This document shows positions 20,450 through 31,666 of a DNA stretch of 64,000 bases, one piece after another. The stretch comes from Herminiimonas sp. (GTDB taxonomy: Bacteria; Pseudomonadota; Gammaproteobacteria; Burkholderiales; Burkholderiaceae). The position numbers and the translations under genes are program-made. The notes under the pieces are model-generated. The model saw only the letters and a program-made list of their open reading frames with translations, did no database searches and was not told the origin of the DNA. The stretch covers positions 62,001-126,000 of the forward strand of contig NZ_JAURVN010000015.1 in NCBI RefSeq assembly GCF_030655415.1. Direction: 5' to 3'. Positions within the stretch are counted from its first letter, which is position 1. The number at the start of each line of letters is the position of its first letter.

Positions 20450-21225
20450 TTGCTGCGTTTCTGACGTCGATAGGGCGAGGTGTACGTGAATTCGTTACGA
20501 ATCTCGGTTTTGCTACACGTATTTTTTTCAGTGTGATTGCTGCATCTGGTGGCCTGCTGCGTAGGCCGCGTTTAGTGGTTAGCCAGATTCACTTTATCGG
20601 CAACTATTCGCTGGTATTGATTGCGGTTGCCGGTTTGTTTGTTGGCTTTGTTCTCGGTTTGCAGGGTTATTACACACTGAATAAATACGGCTCAGAGCAA
20701 GCTCTAGGCTTGCTTGTTGCTTTATCACTGACACGTGAACTTGGCCCGGTTGTAACTGCACTCTTGTTTGCCGGCCGTGCTGGGACTTCGTTGACCGCGG
20801 AAATCGGTTTGATGAAAGCCGGCGAGCAGTTATCAGCAATGGAAATGATGGCGGTCAATCCGATACAACGTGTGTTGGCGCCGCGTTTCTGGGCAGGCGT
20901 GATTGCTATGCCGGTACTGGCGGCAATTTTCAGTGCTGTCGGCATCATCGGTGGTTACATCGTCGGCGTGAAAATGATCGGGGTCGATGAGGGTGCGTTC
21001 TGGTCACAAATGCAAGGCGGCGTTGACGTTTGGAATGATGTCGCGAACGGTGTGATTAAAAGTATTGTGTTTGGTTTTGCTGTGACCTTTGTCGCTTTGT
21101 ATCAGGGCTATCAAGCGCAGCCGACGCCGGAAGGTGTTGCAAGAGCGACAACCCGCACCGTGGTCATCGCGTCTTTATCCGTGCTGGGACTGGACTTTTT
21201 GTTAACGGCCTTGATGTTCAGTTAA
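20446..21225 (+). CDS. mlaE: Mla phospholipid transport permease
   Basis: 259-residue inner-membrane permease of the MlaE/YrbE family with five or six hydrophobic segments and the conserved block around ELGPVVTALLFAGRAGTSLTAE. It pairs with MlaF (ATPase), MlaD (MCE ring) and MlaB (STAS). It overlaps mlaF by four bases. Confidence 0.95.
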   Translation: MIAAFLTSIGRGVREFVTNLGFATRIFFSVIAASGGLLRRPRLVVSQIHFIGNYSLVLIAVAGLFVGFVLGLQGYYTLNKYGSEQALGLLVALSLTRELGPVVTALLFAGRAGTSLTAEIGLMKAGEQLSAMEMMAVNPIQRVLAPRFWAGVIAMPVLAAIFSAVGIIGGYIVGVKMIGVDEGAFWSQMQGGVDVWNDVANGVIKSIVFGFAVTFVALYQGYQAQPTPEGVARATTRTVVIASLSVLGLDFLLTALMFS

Positions 21226-21369
21226 GCGCACGAGTACGAAGCGCTTATTGTGCTTTTCGATTAAAATGTGCGCCCCCTCGATACTTTGATTGTGGCGCAG
21301 GGTAAGGCGATTTATATTGAGTTTTATGTCGATAAAAAGCGCTTTCTCCCATATTTGAGGTATCTGTTT

Positions 21370-21843
21370 ATGCAAAGAAAATCATTAGACTTATGGGTTG
21401 GCCTCTTTGTGCTGCTGGGTGCAGCCGCCTTGTTCTTTCTGGCGATGAAGGCTGGCAACATGAGTTCGCTGTCGTTCGAGAAAAACTACACGGTAGTGAC
21501 TCGTTTTGACAATATTGGTGGTTTGAAACCACGTGCGCCGGTTAAAAGCGCAGGCGTTGTGGTTGGTCGAGTTGCAGATATTAAATTCGACGACAAGAGC
21601 TATCAGGCATCGGTGACGCTGGATATTGAAAGCCGTTATCAATTTCCAAAAGATACGTCAGCCAAGATTTTGACTTCGGGTTTGTTAGGTGAGCAATATA
21701 TAGGGCTTGAGGCCGGTGGCGATACCGCCAATCTGGTTGCAGGTGACAGAATTACAATGACACAATCGGCGATGGTGCTGGAGAATTTGATTAGTCAATT
21801 CCTCTTCAGTAAAGCAACCGAAGGGAAAGAAGAGCCAAAATGA
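21370..21843 (+). CDS. mlaD: Mla substrate-binding MCE protein
   Basis: 157 residues: an N-terminal membrane anchor (about residues 7-27, LWVGLFVLLGAAALFFLAM) and one MCE domain exposed to the periplasm, which forms the hexameric lipid ring of the complex. ATG 21370 starts MQRKSLDLWVG, the usual MlaD start; the frame is open upstream to 21268, but that segment has no family features. The stop overlaps the mlaA start. Confidence 0.94.
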   Translation: MQRKSLDLWVGLFVLLGAAALFFLAMKAGNMSSLSFEKNYTVVTRFDNIGGLKPRAPVKSAGVVVGRVADIKFDDKSYQASVTLDIESRYQFPKDTSAKILTSGLLGEQYIGLEAGGDTANLVAGDRITMTQSAMVLENLISQFLFSKATEGKEEPK

Positions 21844-22634
21844 AAAACATGAATAAAGCCATTCTATTCGCCTCAGCAGTATTCCTGAGCGGCTGTGCAA
21901 CCACTAACGGCAGCAATACGGATGATCCTCTCGAAGGTTTCAATCGCACGATGTTTGACTTCAACGACGGACTGGATCGCGTCGCCTTGAAGCCAGCTGC
22001 GACTGCCTACCAGGAAGTGTTGCCATCGTTTGTGCAAACCGGCGTGAATAACTTCTTCGGCAATATTGGCGACGTATGGACCATGGTTAATAATTTCCTG
22101 CAAGGGAAAGCAGATCAAGGTTTTTCAGACGTGATGCGCGTGACGTTTAACACGACCTTCGGTCTGGGTGGTTTGCTTGATATCGCATCAGAAGCCGGCA
22201 TTCCAAAACACAAAGAAGATTTCGGTCAAACCTTGGGTAAATGGGGCGTAGCTCCAGGTCCGTACGTCGTCCTGCCTTTGTTTGGCCCATCGACAGTGCG
22301 CGACACCGCTGCATTGCCGGTCGACATCTACGGCGACTTGTGGACTTACACAACACCGGTTGATGTGCGTAATGTCGGCGCTGTGGTTCGTGTGATCGAT
22401 GCGCGTGCATCGGCATTGAACGCTACCAATTTGCTGGAAGATGTTGCTCTCGATCGTTATACCTTTATCCGCGGCGCTTATTTGCAACGTCGTGAGAGTC
22501 AGGTAAATGACGGCGAAGAGTCGGTCAAGCCGAAAGCAGACAAGGCTGTTAGCCCACAAAGTGATGCAGCACCATCGCAGCCAGCATCCGATGCTGCCGT
22601 TGCTGTAGATAAAGCTTTGGAACCACAAGGTTAA
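21840..22634 (+). CDS. mlaA: Outer-membrane lipoprotein MlaA (VacJ)
   Basis: 264 residues. A lipoprotein signal peptide ends in the lipobox LSGC, followed by the MlaA/VacJ domain (DPLEGFNRTMFDFND opening, then helical ring residues). The C-terminal ~50 residues are a low-complexity Ala/Ser/Lys tail. It extracts misplaced phospholipid from the outer leaflet and hands it to MlaC. Encoding mlaA inside the mlaFED operon differs from E. coli but is common in Betaproteobacteria. A second in-frame ATG at 21849 is possible. Confidence 0.94.
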   Translation: MKNMNKAILFASAVFLSGCATTNGSNTDDPLEGFNRTMFDFNDGLDRVALKPAATAYQEVLPSFVQTGVNNFFGNIGDVWTMVNNFLQGKADQGFSDVMRVTFNTTFGLGGLLDIASEAGIPKHKEDFGQTLGKWGVAPGPYVVLPLFGPSTVRDTAALPVDIYGDLWTYTTPVDVRNVGAVVRVIDARASALNATNLLEDVALDRYTFIRGAYLQRRESQVNDGEESVKPKADKAVSPQSDAAPSQPASDAAVAVDKALEPQG

Positions 22635-22740
22635 GAAACTGTCGAAAGCCTTGCAAAAGAGCCAGTCGCACTCATGTAGCGTAAAGGCGCGTTGGATAGG
22701 ATAGTGTTAATCCGGCGCGTATGGCATCCGCAAGTCTTGG

Positions 22741-22754
22741 GCTATTTAAATAGC
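22741..22754. repeat. 14-bp perfect palindrome between mlaA and mlaC
   Basis: GCTATTTAAATAGC, immediately followed by the overlapping TAGCTAGCTA, 26 bases before mlaC. It could be a protein-binding site; there is no T run, so it is not a terminator. Confidence 0.5.
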
Positions 22755-22779
22755 TAGCTATAAACCGAATTGGGAAAAG

Positions 22780-23427
22780 ATGAAATTATTGCAAAAATTC
22801 ATGTTGGCGTTTGCGGCGATGGCTTTCACCGCATACGCAGCCGCGCAAGAAGCGCCTGACGTATTAGTCAAACGCATCAGTGAAGAAGTCATGGCGCTGG
22901 CCAAATCCGACAAAGATATCCAGGCAGGAAATCCTCGTCGTGTGCAGCAAGTCGTCGAAGAAAAAATTCTGCCGCATGTCGATTTTCAACGTATGACTTC
23001 GTTGGCTGCGGGCCGTCACTGGCGCGAAGCGACGCCTGATCAACAAAAGCAATTGACGACTGAATTCCGCAGCTTGCTGGTGTACACATATTCCGGCGCG
23101 ATTTCGCAAATCCGCGATCAAAAACTGGAATATCGTCCATTGCGTGCCGATCCTGCGGACACAGACGTGATCGTAAATACGCAAGTGTTGCAACCACGTG
23201 GCGAGCCAATTCAACTCAGCTATCGTCTTGCGAAGTCGGCTAATGGCTGGAAAATCTACGATATCAATGTACTCGGCGCATGGTTGGTTGAGACATATAA
23301 AGGTAGTTTTGCTGCGGAAATCAGCAAAGGCGGCATCGATGGTTTGATTAAAGCCCTGTCCGACAGAAACAAGAAACTTGCCGGCAGCATTGCTAAAACC
23401 GGTAAAACCCCTGCTCCTGCGCAGTAA
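22780..23427 (+). CDS. mlaC: Periplasmic phospholipid-binding protein MlaC
   Basis: 215 residues. A Sec signal peptide (cleavage probably after AYAAA or AAAQ, near residue 22) is followed by the MlaC/Ttg2D domain. It ferries phospholipid across the periplasm between MlaA and MlaD. The 145-base gap after mlaA is the only sizeable break in this operon, and mlaB follows in six bases. Confidence 0.94.
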   Translation: MKLLQKFMLAFAAMAFTAYAAAQEAPDVLVKRISEEVMALAKSDKDIQAGNPRRVQQVVEEKILPHVDFQRMTSLAAGRHWREATPDQQKQLTTEFRSLLVYTYSGAISQIRDQKLEYRPLRADPADTDVIVNTQVLQPRGEPIQLSYRLAKSANGWKIYDINVLGAWLVETYKGSFAAEISKGGIDGLIKALSDRNKKLAGSIAKTGKTPAPAQ

Positions 23428-23433
23428 TTAATC

Positions 23434-23721
23434 ATGTTCCAACCCGGCGCATCGCTCACCTTCGACAATGCCAAAACGGCATTGGATGCGGGCTTGCAGG
23501 CGATCGCCGGTGGTCAGACCGACATTGATTTTTCCAATTTGGTCACGGTTGATTCGGCTGCCGTAGCGACGATATTGGCTTGGCAACGCGTGGCTTCAGC
23601 CAAGGCTGTTTCTTTATCTTTTCGCAATATCCCTGCAAATTTGCTCAGCCTGATTTCCCTGTATGACGTGACTGCCTTGATAGCGCCGAATATTGCTCGC
23701 GCCGATCTGCCGCATCATTGA
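23434..23721 (+). CDS. mlaB: STAS domain protein MlaB
   Basis: 95 residues, one STAS domain with the motif DSAAVATILAW around residue 38. It is the small cytoplasmic regulator subunit bound to MlaF. It closes the mlaFEDACB cluster. Confidence 0.88.
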   Translation: MFQPGASLTFDNAKTALDAGLQAIAGGQTDIDFSNLVTVDSAAVATILAWQRVASAKAVSLSFRNIPANLLSLISLYDVTALIAPNIARADLPHH

Positions 23722-23899
23722 CCTTTTTTTCGCGGTCAATTCTCTGAAGACTCCTTCGCCACTCGCTGTATAAGTGCCCTAAAACGGCGGCGTGTAGCGA
23801 AAATCCAATATAATCAAGGGTTTCGCCGTTCGGTCAGCGTGTTTGCGCAACGAACAGCGGTATCAGCGTTTCATTTTCCGTAAAGTGCGATTAGCCACC

Positions 23900-24811
23900 A
23901 TGGCTGCAATTCAAATAAACAATGTCGAAAAAAGCTATCGCGCGCTGAAAGCGGTGAATGGCATTTCACTTTCTATCGAAGAAGGTGAATTTTTCGGCTT
24001 GCTCGGCCCTAACGGCGCGGGCAAAACCACCTTGATCTCCATCATTGCCGGCTTGAATCGCGCAGATTCCGGCACGGTAGAAGTGCACGGTCACGATGTC
24101 GTGACCGACTATCGCCAAGCGCGCAAGTTGCTCGGAGTCGTACCGCAAGAATTGGTATTCGATCCTTTCTTCACGGTTCGTGAAACCCTGCGCATGCAGT
24201 CCGGTTATTACGGCTTGAAGAATAACGATCCGTGGATAGACGAGGTCATGCATCACCTTGATCTGACCAACAAGGCCGATGCGAATATGCGCGCTTTGTC
24301 TGGTGGCATGAAGCGTCGCGTGTTGGTCGCGCAAGCGCTGGTGCACAAGCCACCTGTGATCGTGCTGGATGAGCCGACGGCTGGTGTCGATGTCGAGTTG
24401 CGCCAGACCTTGTGGAAGTTCATTTCGCGTCTGAATCGCGAAGGGCACACCGTTGTACTGACCACGCATTATCTGGAAGAAGCACAAGCCTTGTGCAATC
24501 GCGTTGCGATGTTGAAAGCCGGCCAAGTGGTCGCGCTTGATTCAACCTCTGCGCTGATCAAACGCATCTCCGGCTCGCAACTTGTGGTGCAACTCGCATC
24601 AGGATCTTTGCCGGATGAGCTGAAGGATTTGGTTTCGCATCCTGAAGAACTGGTGCTGGGCAATAAATATACTTTGCGCGTTAGCGAATACAAAGACGTC
24701 GAGCCGATACTCGCCAAGCTGCGTTTGTCCGGTGCCGTCATAGAAGATATGCAATTGCAGCAAGCCGATCTGGAAGATGTATTTATTCAGATCATGGAAG
24801 GTGAAAAATGA
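23900..24811 (+). CDS. ABC-2 type exporter, ATP-binding subunit (YadG-like)
   Basis: 303 residues with Walker A GPNGAGKTT, signature LSGGMKRRVLVAQAL, Walker B VIVLDEPTAGVDVE, and an extended C-terminal regulatory part. ATG 23900 opens MAAIQINNVEKSY; the upstream frame (from 23843) has no family features. A perfect -10 hexamer TATAAT lies at 23809-23814 without a good -35. The permease start overlaps the stop by four bases. The exported substrate is unknown. Confidence 0.9.
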   Translation: MAAIQINNVEKSYRALKAVNGISLSIEEGEFFGLLGPNGAGKTTLISIIAGLNRADSGTVEVHGHDVVTDYRQARKLLGVVPQELVFDPFFTVRETLRMQSGYYGLKNNDPWIDEVMHHLDLTNKADANMRALSGGMKRRVLVAQALVHKPPVIVLDEPTAGVDVELRQTLWKFISRLNREGHTVVLTTHYLEEAQALCNRVAMLKAGQVVALDSTSALIKRISGSQLVVQLASGSLPDELKDLVSHPEELVLGNKYTLRVSEYKDVEPILAKLRLSGAVIEDMQLQQADLEDVFIQIMEGEK

Positions 24812-25563
24812 CCGGCTTCCAAACGCTGTTCTATAAAGAGATGCTGCGCTTCTGGAAAGTGGCGACGCAAACTGTTGCCGCACCGATTTTGACTGCTGTG
24901 TTGTACCTGCTGATTTTTGGTCACGTGCTGGAAGATCATGTGCAGGTTTATCCCGGCGTGAAATACACAGCCTTTTTGGTGCCTGGCTTGGTGATGATGA
25001 GCGTGTTGCAAAACGCGTTTGCCAATTCGTCATCATCGCTGATTCAATCCAAGATCACCGGCAATCTGGTGTTCGTGTTGCTGACGCCTTTGTCGCACTG
25101 GGAATTGTTCGGTGCTTACGTATTGGCTGCGGTGGTACGCGGTGTGGTGGTCGGCAGCGGTGTGTTCCTCGTCACTGCATGGTTTGCGGATATGTCGTTC
25201 GCGGCGCCGTGGTGGATTTTGATCTTCGGTATTCTCGGCGCGAGCATGCTGGGTACCATGGGTTTGATCGCTGGCATTTGGGCAGAAAAATTTGATCAGC
25301 TGGCAGCGTTCCAGAACTTCTTGATCATGCCGGCGACTTTCTTGTCTGGCGTTTTTTATTCGGTACATTCCTTGCCGCCGTTTTGGCAAACCGTGTCGCA
25401 CCTCAATCCATTCTTTTACATGATCGATGGCTTCCGTTATGGCTTCTTCGGTCAATCAGACGTTGATCCTTTAATCAGCTGTCTGGCTGTTGCGTTCTTT
25501 CTGTTGCTGCTTTCAGGTTTGGCAGTTCAGTTGCTGAAAAATGGTTACAAGCTGCGTCATTGA
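24808..25563 (+). CDS. ABC-2 type exporter, permease subunit (YadH-like)
   Basis: 251 residues, six hydrophobic segments, and the ABC-2 permease signature near residues 170-210 (NFLIMPATFLSGVFYSVHSLP, then NPFFYMIDGFRYGFFG). It partners with the ATPase encoded just upstream. The pair sits between mlaB and ibaG-murA, an arrangement that suggests an envelope role, though no substrate is known. Confidence 0.9.
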   Translation: MTGFQTLFYKEMLRFWKVATQTVAAPILTAVLYLLIFGHVLEDHVQVYPGVKYTAFLVPGLVMMSVLQNAFANSSSSLIQSKITGNLVFVLLTPLSHWELFGAYVLAAVVRGVVVGSGVFLVTAWFADMSFAAPWWILIFGILGASMLGTMGLIAGIWAEKFDQLAAFQNFLIMPATFLSGVFYSVHSLPPFWQTVSHLNPFFYMIDGFRYGFFGQSDVDPLISCLAVAFFLLLLSGLAVQLLKNGYKLRH

Positions 25564-25620
25564 TCGTTCGCGTGACGCTTTTATTTATTCACTTATCATT
25601 CAATATTAAAAGGCAAAATC

Positions 25621-25857
25621 ATGTTGCCCACACCAGAATTAGTTAAAAGTTATATCGCTGCAGGCATGGATTGCACGCACGTAGAAGTAAGTGGCGACGG
25701 CGCGCATTTCGAAGCGGTAATCGTATCGAATGCATTTGCCGGCAAGCGTTTGATCCAGCGTCATCAATTGGTCTACGCCGCGCTCGGCGATCGCATGCGT
25801 GAAGAAATCCACGCCTTGTCGATGAAGACAATGACGCCGGAAGAATTCCAAAAGTAA
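25621..25857 (+). CDS. ibaG: BolA-family protein IbaG
   Basis: 78 residues covering the whole BolA fold; the conserved block HFEAVIVSNAFAGKRLIQRHQLVYAALGD includes the invariant histidine and FxGxxxxxRHQ motif. BolA proteins partner with monothiol glutaredoxins (a grxD is encoded at 51 kb) in iron-sulfur handling. Position just before murA matches the E. coli ibaG-murA pair. Confidence 0.9.
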   Translation: MLPTPELVKSYIAAGMDCTHVEVSGDGAHFEAVIVSNAFAGKRLIQRHQLVYAALGDRMREEIHALSMKTMTPEEFQK

Positions 25858-25915
25858 TACGCTTGCAGAGTTTGCATGCATTACTTAAACCAACTCATTA
25901 ATGGACAAGCTTTAA

Positions 25916-27165
<1,250 letters not shown>

Positions 27166-27166
<1 letters not shown>

Positions 27167-27855
27167 TGACGCAATCAGATTTAAAAGTGGATGCACAAAA
27201 TAATCCGCAGCAACTGACGCTGGCTTTGTCGAAGGGCCGCATCTTTGAAGAAACCTTGCCGCTGCTGGAAGCTGCCGGCATCAAGGTCACCGAAGATCCA
27301 GAAACTTCGCGCAAATTGATTTTGCAAACCAACGACGCAAATGTGCGCGTGATTATCGTGCGGGCATCCGACGTGCCGACTTACGTGCAATACGGTGCTG
27401 CCGACTTCGGCGTGGCAGGCAAGGATGTCTTGCTTGAGCACGGCGGCGAAGGTTTGTATCAGCCCATCGATTTGAATATCGCAAAATGCCGTATGTCAGT
27501 CGCGGTGGAAGACGGCTTTGATTACGCCAGTGCAGTGCGTCAAGGCGCACGTTTGCGCGTCGTGACTAAATATGTACAGACTGCGCGGGAACATTTCGCC
27601 GCTAAAGGTGTGCACGTTGATTTGATTAAACTGTACGGCTCGATGGAGCTCGGCCCGCTGGTTGGTCTTGCTGACGCGATCGTCGATCTGGTCAGCACTG
27701 GCAGCACCTTGCGCGCGAATCATCTGGTTGAAGTCGAGCACATCATGGAAATTTCATCGCGCCTGGTCGTGAATCAGGCCGCATTGAAATTGAAGCGTGA
27801 ACGTTTGCAGCCCATACTTGAAGCATTTGAAAAGGCGTCGAAACGCCAGTCTTGA
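27166..27855 (+). CDS. hisG: ATP phosphoribosyltransferase, short form
   Basis: 229 residues; the first enzyme of histidine synthesis (ATP + PRPP). The C-terminal regulatory domain of the long form is missing, so this is the short HisG that needs HisZ, which is not in the window. [12 protein letters not shown] and [18 protein letters not shown] are the expected motifs. It overlaps murA by one base. Confidence 0.96.
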
Positions 27856-27901
27856 AATAATGAACCAGCAACTTCATTTCTACATGACTAGATAGAGAAC
27901 A

Positions 27902-29221
27902 ATGATGTCCATACAAATCCGAAAATTTGATTCCACTCATCCTAACTTCAAGGCGCAACTCGCCGATGTGTTGGCATTCGAGGCGAGCGAAGACGAAGCG
28001 ATAGATCGCGGCGTCATGCTGATTCTGGATCATGTAAAGCGCGAAGGTGATGCAGCGGTATTGCGATATACACAGCAGTTCGATCATGTAGCCGCTGCGG
28101 ATATGAGCGCGCTGGAAATTTCACAAGACGAATTGCAAGCTGCGCTGAATAACCTGTCGCCAGTCCGTCGCGCTGCGTTACAAACCGCAGCAGATCGCGT
28201 GCGTGCGTATCACGAACGTCAAAAGGCTGAAATCGGTTCTAACGGTTTTAGTTATACCGAGGCGGACGGCACAGTATTGGGACAAAAAGTTACGCCGCTG
28301 GATCGCGTCGGCATTTACGTTCCTGGTGGTAAAGCTGCGTATCCATCATCGGTATTGATGAATGCGATTCCCGCCAAAGTGGCAGGCGTGCAAGAAGTCA
28401 TCATGGTAGTGCCGACGCCGAATGGGGTGAAGAATGAATTGGTGTTGGCCGCCGCTGCGATGTCGGGCGTTGATCGCGTGTTCACGATTGGTGGCGCGCA
28501 GGCCGTAGGCGCACTCGCGTACGGCACCGCAACGATTCCGCAAGTCGATAAAATCGTCGGTCCTGGCAACGCATATGTGGCAGCCGCTAAACGTCGCGTG
28601 TTTGGCACAGTCGGTATCGACATGATTGCAGGTCCATCGGAAATTTTGGTGATCTGCGATGGCACCACGGATCCTGATTGGATCGCGATGGATCTTTTTT
28701 CGCAAGCCGAGCACGATGAATTGGCGCAATCGATTTTGATTTGCCCTGATGCTGCTTACATCGAGGCCGTTGCAGATAGTATCAATCGCCAATTGGCCGG
28801 GATGCCGCGCAAGGATGTGATCGCGACTTCGCTGACCAATCGCGGTGCGATGATCAAAGTACGCGATATGGATGAAGCGTGCGAGATCGCGAATTCGATT
28901 GCTGCTGAACATCTGGAAATTTCTACAGAAAATCCACAACATTGGGCAGACAAGATTCGTCACGCAGGCGCGATGTTCCTTGGTCGTTTTTCGTCCGAAT
29001 CTTTAGGCGATTATTGCGCGGGTCCAAATCACGTGTTGCCTACTTCGCGCACTGCGCGTTTCTCATCCCCTCTCGGCGTTTATGATTTTCAAAAGCGTTC
29101 CAGTATGTTGCAAGTAAGTGAAGGCGGGGCACAGACTTTAGGCAAAGTCGCAGCAGAACTTGCCTACGGTGAAGGTTTGCAGGCACACGCTCGTTCAGCT
29201 GAATATCGGCTGAAAAAATGA
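27902..29221 (+). CDS. hisD: Histidinol dehydrogenase
   Basis: 439 residues; oxidises histidinol to histidine in two NAD-dependent steps using a zinc ion. Conserved features include [36 protein letters not shown] and the metal/catalytic region around SQAEHDE. ATG 27902 is followed at once by a second ATG (27905). A DNA methyltransferase frame begins right after the stop. Confidence 0.97.
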   Translation: MMSIQIRKFDSTHPNFKAQLADVLAFEASEDEAIDRGVMLILDHVKREGDAAVLRYTQQFDHVAAADMSALEISQDELQAALNNLSPVRRAALQTAADRVRAYHERQKAEIGSNGFSYTEADGTVLGQKVTPLDRVGIYVPGGKAAYPSSVLMNAIPAKVAGVQEVIMVVPTPNGVKNELVLAAAAMSGVDRVFTIGGAQAVGALAYGTATIPQVDKIVGPGNAYVAAAKRRVFGTVGIDMIAGPSEILVICDGTTDPDWIAMDLFSQAEHDELAQSILICPDAAYIEAVADSINRQLAGMPRKDVIATSLTNRGAMIKVRDMDEACEIANSIAAEHLEISTENPQHWADKIRHAGAMFLGRFSSESLGDYCAGPNHVLPTSRTARFSSPLGVYDFQKRSSMLQVSEGGAQTLGKVAAELAYGEGLQAHARSAEYRLKK

Positions 29222-29240
29222 CGTGCTTCCAGGCCCCGCA

Positions 29241-30059
29241 ATGACGGAATGGCGCGATCGCATTTTTTGCGAAGATGCGCTGGCAGGCCTGGCGCGTATT
29301 CCCGATGGCGCTATCGATTTGATCATCGCGGATCCGCCTTACGGTTTGGGCAAGGATTACGGTAACGATTCAGATAAGCTCGATGCCGATGCTTATCTGT
29401 TATGGATGGAGCAATGGGTCGATGCAGCATTGCCCAAGCTTAAGCCCAACGGCAGCCTGTATATTTTCCTGACGTGGCGCTATTCGCCGGAAGTATTTGT
29501 CATGCTGAAGAAGCGCATGACGATGGTCAATGAAATTATCTGGGACAGACGCGTGCCATCGATGGGCGGCAGTACACGCCGATTTTCATCGGTGCACGAC
29601 ACAGTCGGATTCTTTGCCAAAGCCAAGGATTATTACTTCGACCTCGACGCGATACGCATTCCCTACGACGCGGTAACCAAGAAAGCCCGTTCGCGTTCGA
29701 TTTTCGTTGGCGCAAAATGGCTGGAACTGGGTTACAACCCGAAAGATGTGTGGAGCGTTTCGCGTCTGCATAAAGAGCATAAAGAACGCGCCGATCATCC
29801 AACCCAAAAGCCGCTGGAAATTATCGAGCGCATGTTGAAAGCATCGTGTCCGCCAGACGGCGTGGTACTGGATCCTTTCATGGGCAGCGGAACCACGGCG
29901 GTGGCGGCCAAACGCTGCGGCCGCCATTTTGTTGGTTTCGAACTGAATACCGAATATTGCGATTTGATAGCAAAACGGCTGGCAGCGCTTGATGTAAAAG
30001 ATGACGAAGCGGTGGTCATCCTCGACGATCAAGGAAAATCTGTCCCAGAAGAGATCTGA
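29241..30059 (+). CDS. Beta-class N6-adenine/N4-cytosine DNA methyltransferase (YhdJ-like)
   Basis: 272 residues. The order of motifs, catalytic DPPYGLG (motif IV) at residue ~31 and the SAM-binding DPFMGSGTTA (motif I) in the C-terminal third, defines the beta class. HPTQKPLEIIERML precedes motif I, as in YhdJ and CcrM relatives. The frame is also open from a GTG at 29223, two bases past hisD, but ATG 29241 starts the recognisable fold. No restriction nuclease is adjacent, so it is an orphan enzyme. It occupies the place where hisC commonly lies in related his operons. The target sequence is unknown. Confidence 0.9.
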   Translation: MTEWRDRIFCEDALAGLARIPDGAIDLIIADPPYGLGKDYGNDSDKLDADAYLLWMEQWVDAALPKLKPNGSLYIFLTWRYSPEVFVMLKKRMTMVNEIIWDRRVPSMGGSTRRFSSVHDTVGFFAKAKDYYFDLDAIRIPYDAVTKKARSRSIFVGAKWLELGYNPKDVWSVSRLHKEHKERADHPTQKPLEIIERMLKASCPPDGVVLDPFMGSGTTAVAAKRCGRHFVGFELNTEYCDLIAKRLAALDVKDDEAVVILDDQGKSVPEEI

Positions 30060-30323
30060 CAAGCTTCTTATCGGATTCATTAGTTGCTCTGAAGAAGAGC
30101 CACGAGTCGTTTAACGCTGTTTTTGCATCCGCATTACCACTCGCAAATGTAAAAAATGCGGAGATAGGCAGATTCAGTCGCTGGAACGCAAAGTGCTTGC
30201 TGAAAATATGGGTAAAATGCATGTATTGTCAGAAAACGCTTTCGGTTTGGCCTAGCAACATCAGGAAATATCTACACCTCGACGGTTTTAAAACCTCATT
30301 CTCATCGTAACGGTCAATCGAAT

Positions 30324-30920
30324 ATGTCTACGCCACGCACCGCAGAAATCACCCGTAATACCAACGAAACGCAAATCCGCGTTGCGATCAATCTCGACGG
30401 TACAGGTAAACAAAATCTGAACACCGGCGTGCCTTTCCTCGATCACATGCTGGATCAAATTGCACGTCACGGTCTGATCGATCTGGATATTGAAGCCAAA
30501 GGCGATTTGCATATCGATGCGCATCACACGGTGGAAGACGTCGGCATCACGCTCGGCCAGGCTTTTGCCAAAGCGCTAGGCGATAAAAAAGGCATCCGTC
30601 GCTACGGCCATGCCTATGTACCGCTGGATGAAGCGCTGTCACGCGTCGTTATCGATTTCTCCGGTCGTCCAGGCTTGGAATTCAACGTGCCATTTACGCG
30701 CTCGATGATCGGTGCATTCGACGTCGATCTGACCAGCGAATTCTTTCATGGCTTCGTAAACCACGCGTTGGCGACCGTGCACATTGATAATCTGCGCGGC
30801 GTAAACGCGCATCATCAGTGTGAAACCGTATTCAAGGCATTCGGCCGCGCATTGCGCATGGCTGCAGAGCTGGATCCGCGTTCCGCTGGCACGATTCCAT
30901 CGACCAAAGGCAGCCTGTAA
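30324..30920 (+). CDS. hisB: Imidazoleglycerol-phosphate dehydratase
   Basis: 198 residues, the monofunctional form without the phosphatase domain. It dehydrates imidazole-glycerol phosphate. Metal-binding [21 protein letters not shown] and [19 protein letters not shown] are present. It follows a 264-base gap after the methyltransferase gene (30060-30323) that shows no recognisable gene and may hold an internal promoter. Confidence 0.97.
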   Translation: MSTPRTAEITRNTNETQIRVAINLDGTGKQNLNTGVPFLDHMLDQIARHGLIDLDIEAKGDLHIDAHHTVEDVGITLGQAFAKALGDKKGIRRYGHAYVPLDEALSRVVIDFSGRPGLEFNVPFTRSMIGAFDVDLTSEFFHGFVNHALATVHIDNLRGVNAHHQCETVFKAFGRALRMAAELDPRSAGTIPSTKGSL

Positions 30921-30973
30921 GCTGTTGTTTGCGAACAAGAATGTTTCAATTCACTGAAATCTGAATCATCGGT

Positions 30974-31612
30974 ATGAACAAAATAGTTGTAGTGGATTAC
31001 GGAATGGGCAATTTGCGTTCAGTGGCGCAGGCCCTGCGCCAAGTCGCGCCGGAAGCAGATGTACGTATTTCTGGCGAGGTTGCCGATATCCGTTCTGCTG
31101 ACCGCATTGTGTTGCCAGGGCAAGGCGCAATCCCGGATTGCATGCGTTCGCTGCAGGAATCCGGTTTGAAAGAGGCGGTGCTGGAAGCGGCTGCCAATAA
31201 ACCATTATTCGGCGTCTGCGTAGGCGAACAATTGATGTTCGACTGGAGCGAAGAAGGCGATACGCCAGGCTTGGGTCTATTCCCCGGCAAGGTCATCAAG
31301 TTCCGTTTCGAAGATCGCCTGCAGGAAGACGGCTCGCGCTTCAAAGTCCCGCAAATGGGTTGGAACCGCGTGCATCAATCCTTGTCCCATCCTTTGTGGA
31401 ACGGGATTGCCGATGACAGCTATTTTTATTTCGTGCATAGTTATTACGCAGTCCCTACAGATCGTGCGCACATCGTTGGTGAAACGCCATATGGCGCACC
31501 GTTTTGTAGTGCGATTGCTCGCGACAATATTTTTGCAACGCAATTCCATCCGGAAAAAAGCGCAAGCGCCGGTTTGCAACTGTATAAAAACTTTGTTCAC
31601 TGGAAGCCTTAA
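30974..31612 (+). CDS. hisH: Imidazole glycerol phosphate synthase, glutaminase subunit
   Basis: 212 residues, a class-I glutamine amidotransferase. The nucleophile cysteine is near residue 82 in [10 protein letters not shown] (the common form is GICLGMQ), and His and Glu are in QFHPEKS near the C-terminus. It supplies ammonia to HisF. Confidence 0.95.
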   Translation: MNKIVVVDYGMGNLRSVAQALRQVAPEADVRISGEVADIRSADRIVLPGQGAIPDCMRSLQESGLKEAVLEAAANKPLFGVCVGEQLMFDWSEEGDTPGLGLFPGKVIKFRFEDRLQEDGSRFKVPQMGWNRVHQSLSHPLWNGIADDSYFYFVHSYYAVPTDRAHIVGETPYGAPFCSAIARDNIFATQFHPEKSASAGLQLYKNFVHWKP

Positions 31613-31666
31613 GCACTCATCGGCAAGCTTCATTTCTCTAACTAACTTTTTAAACTCAACGCATCC

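Noticed and set aside
30016..30323. Small open frames, including cysteine-rich segments, between the methyltransferase gene and hisB
   Set aside because: No start codon with a ribosome site, and no hisC-like sequence could be recognised in any frame read. Treated as noncoding or promoter DNA.
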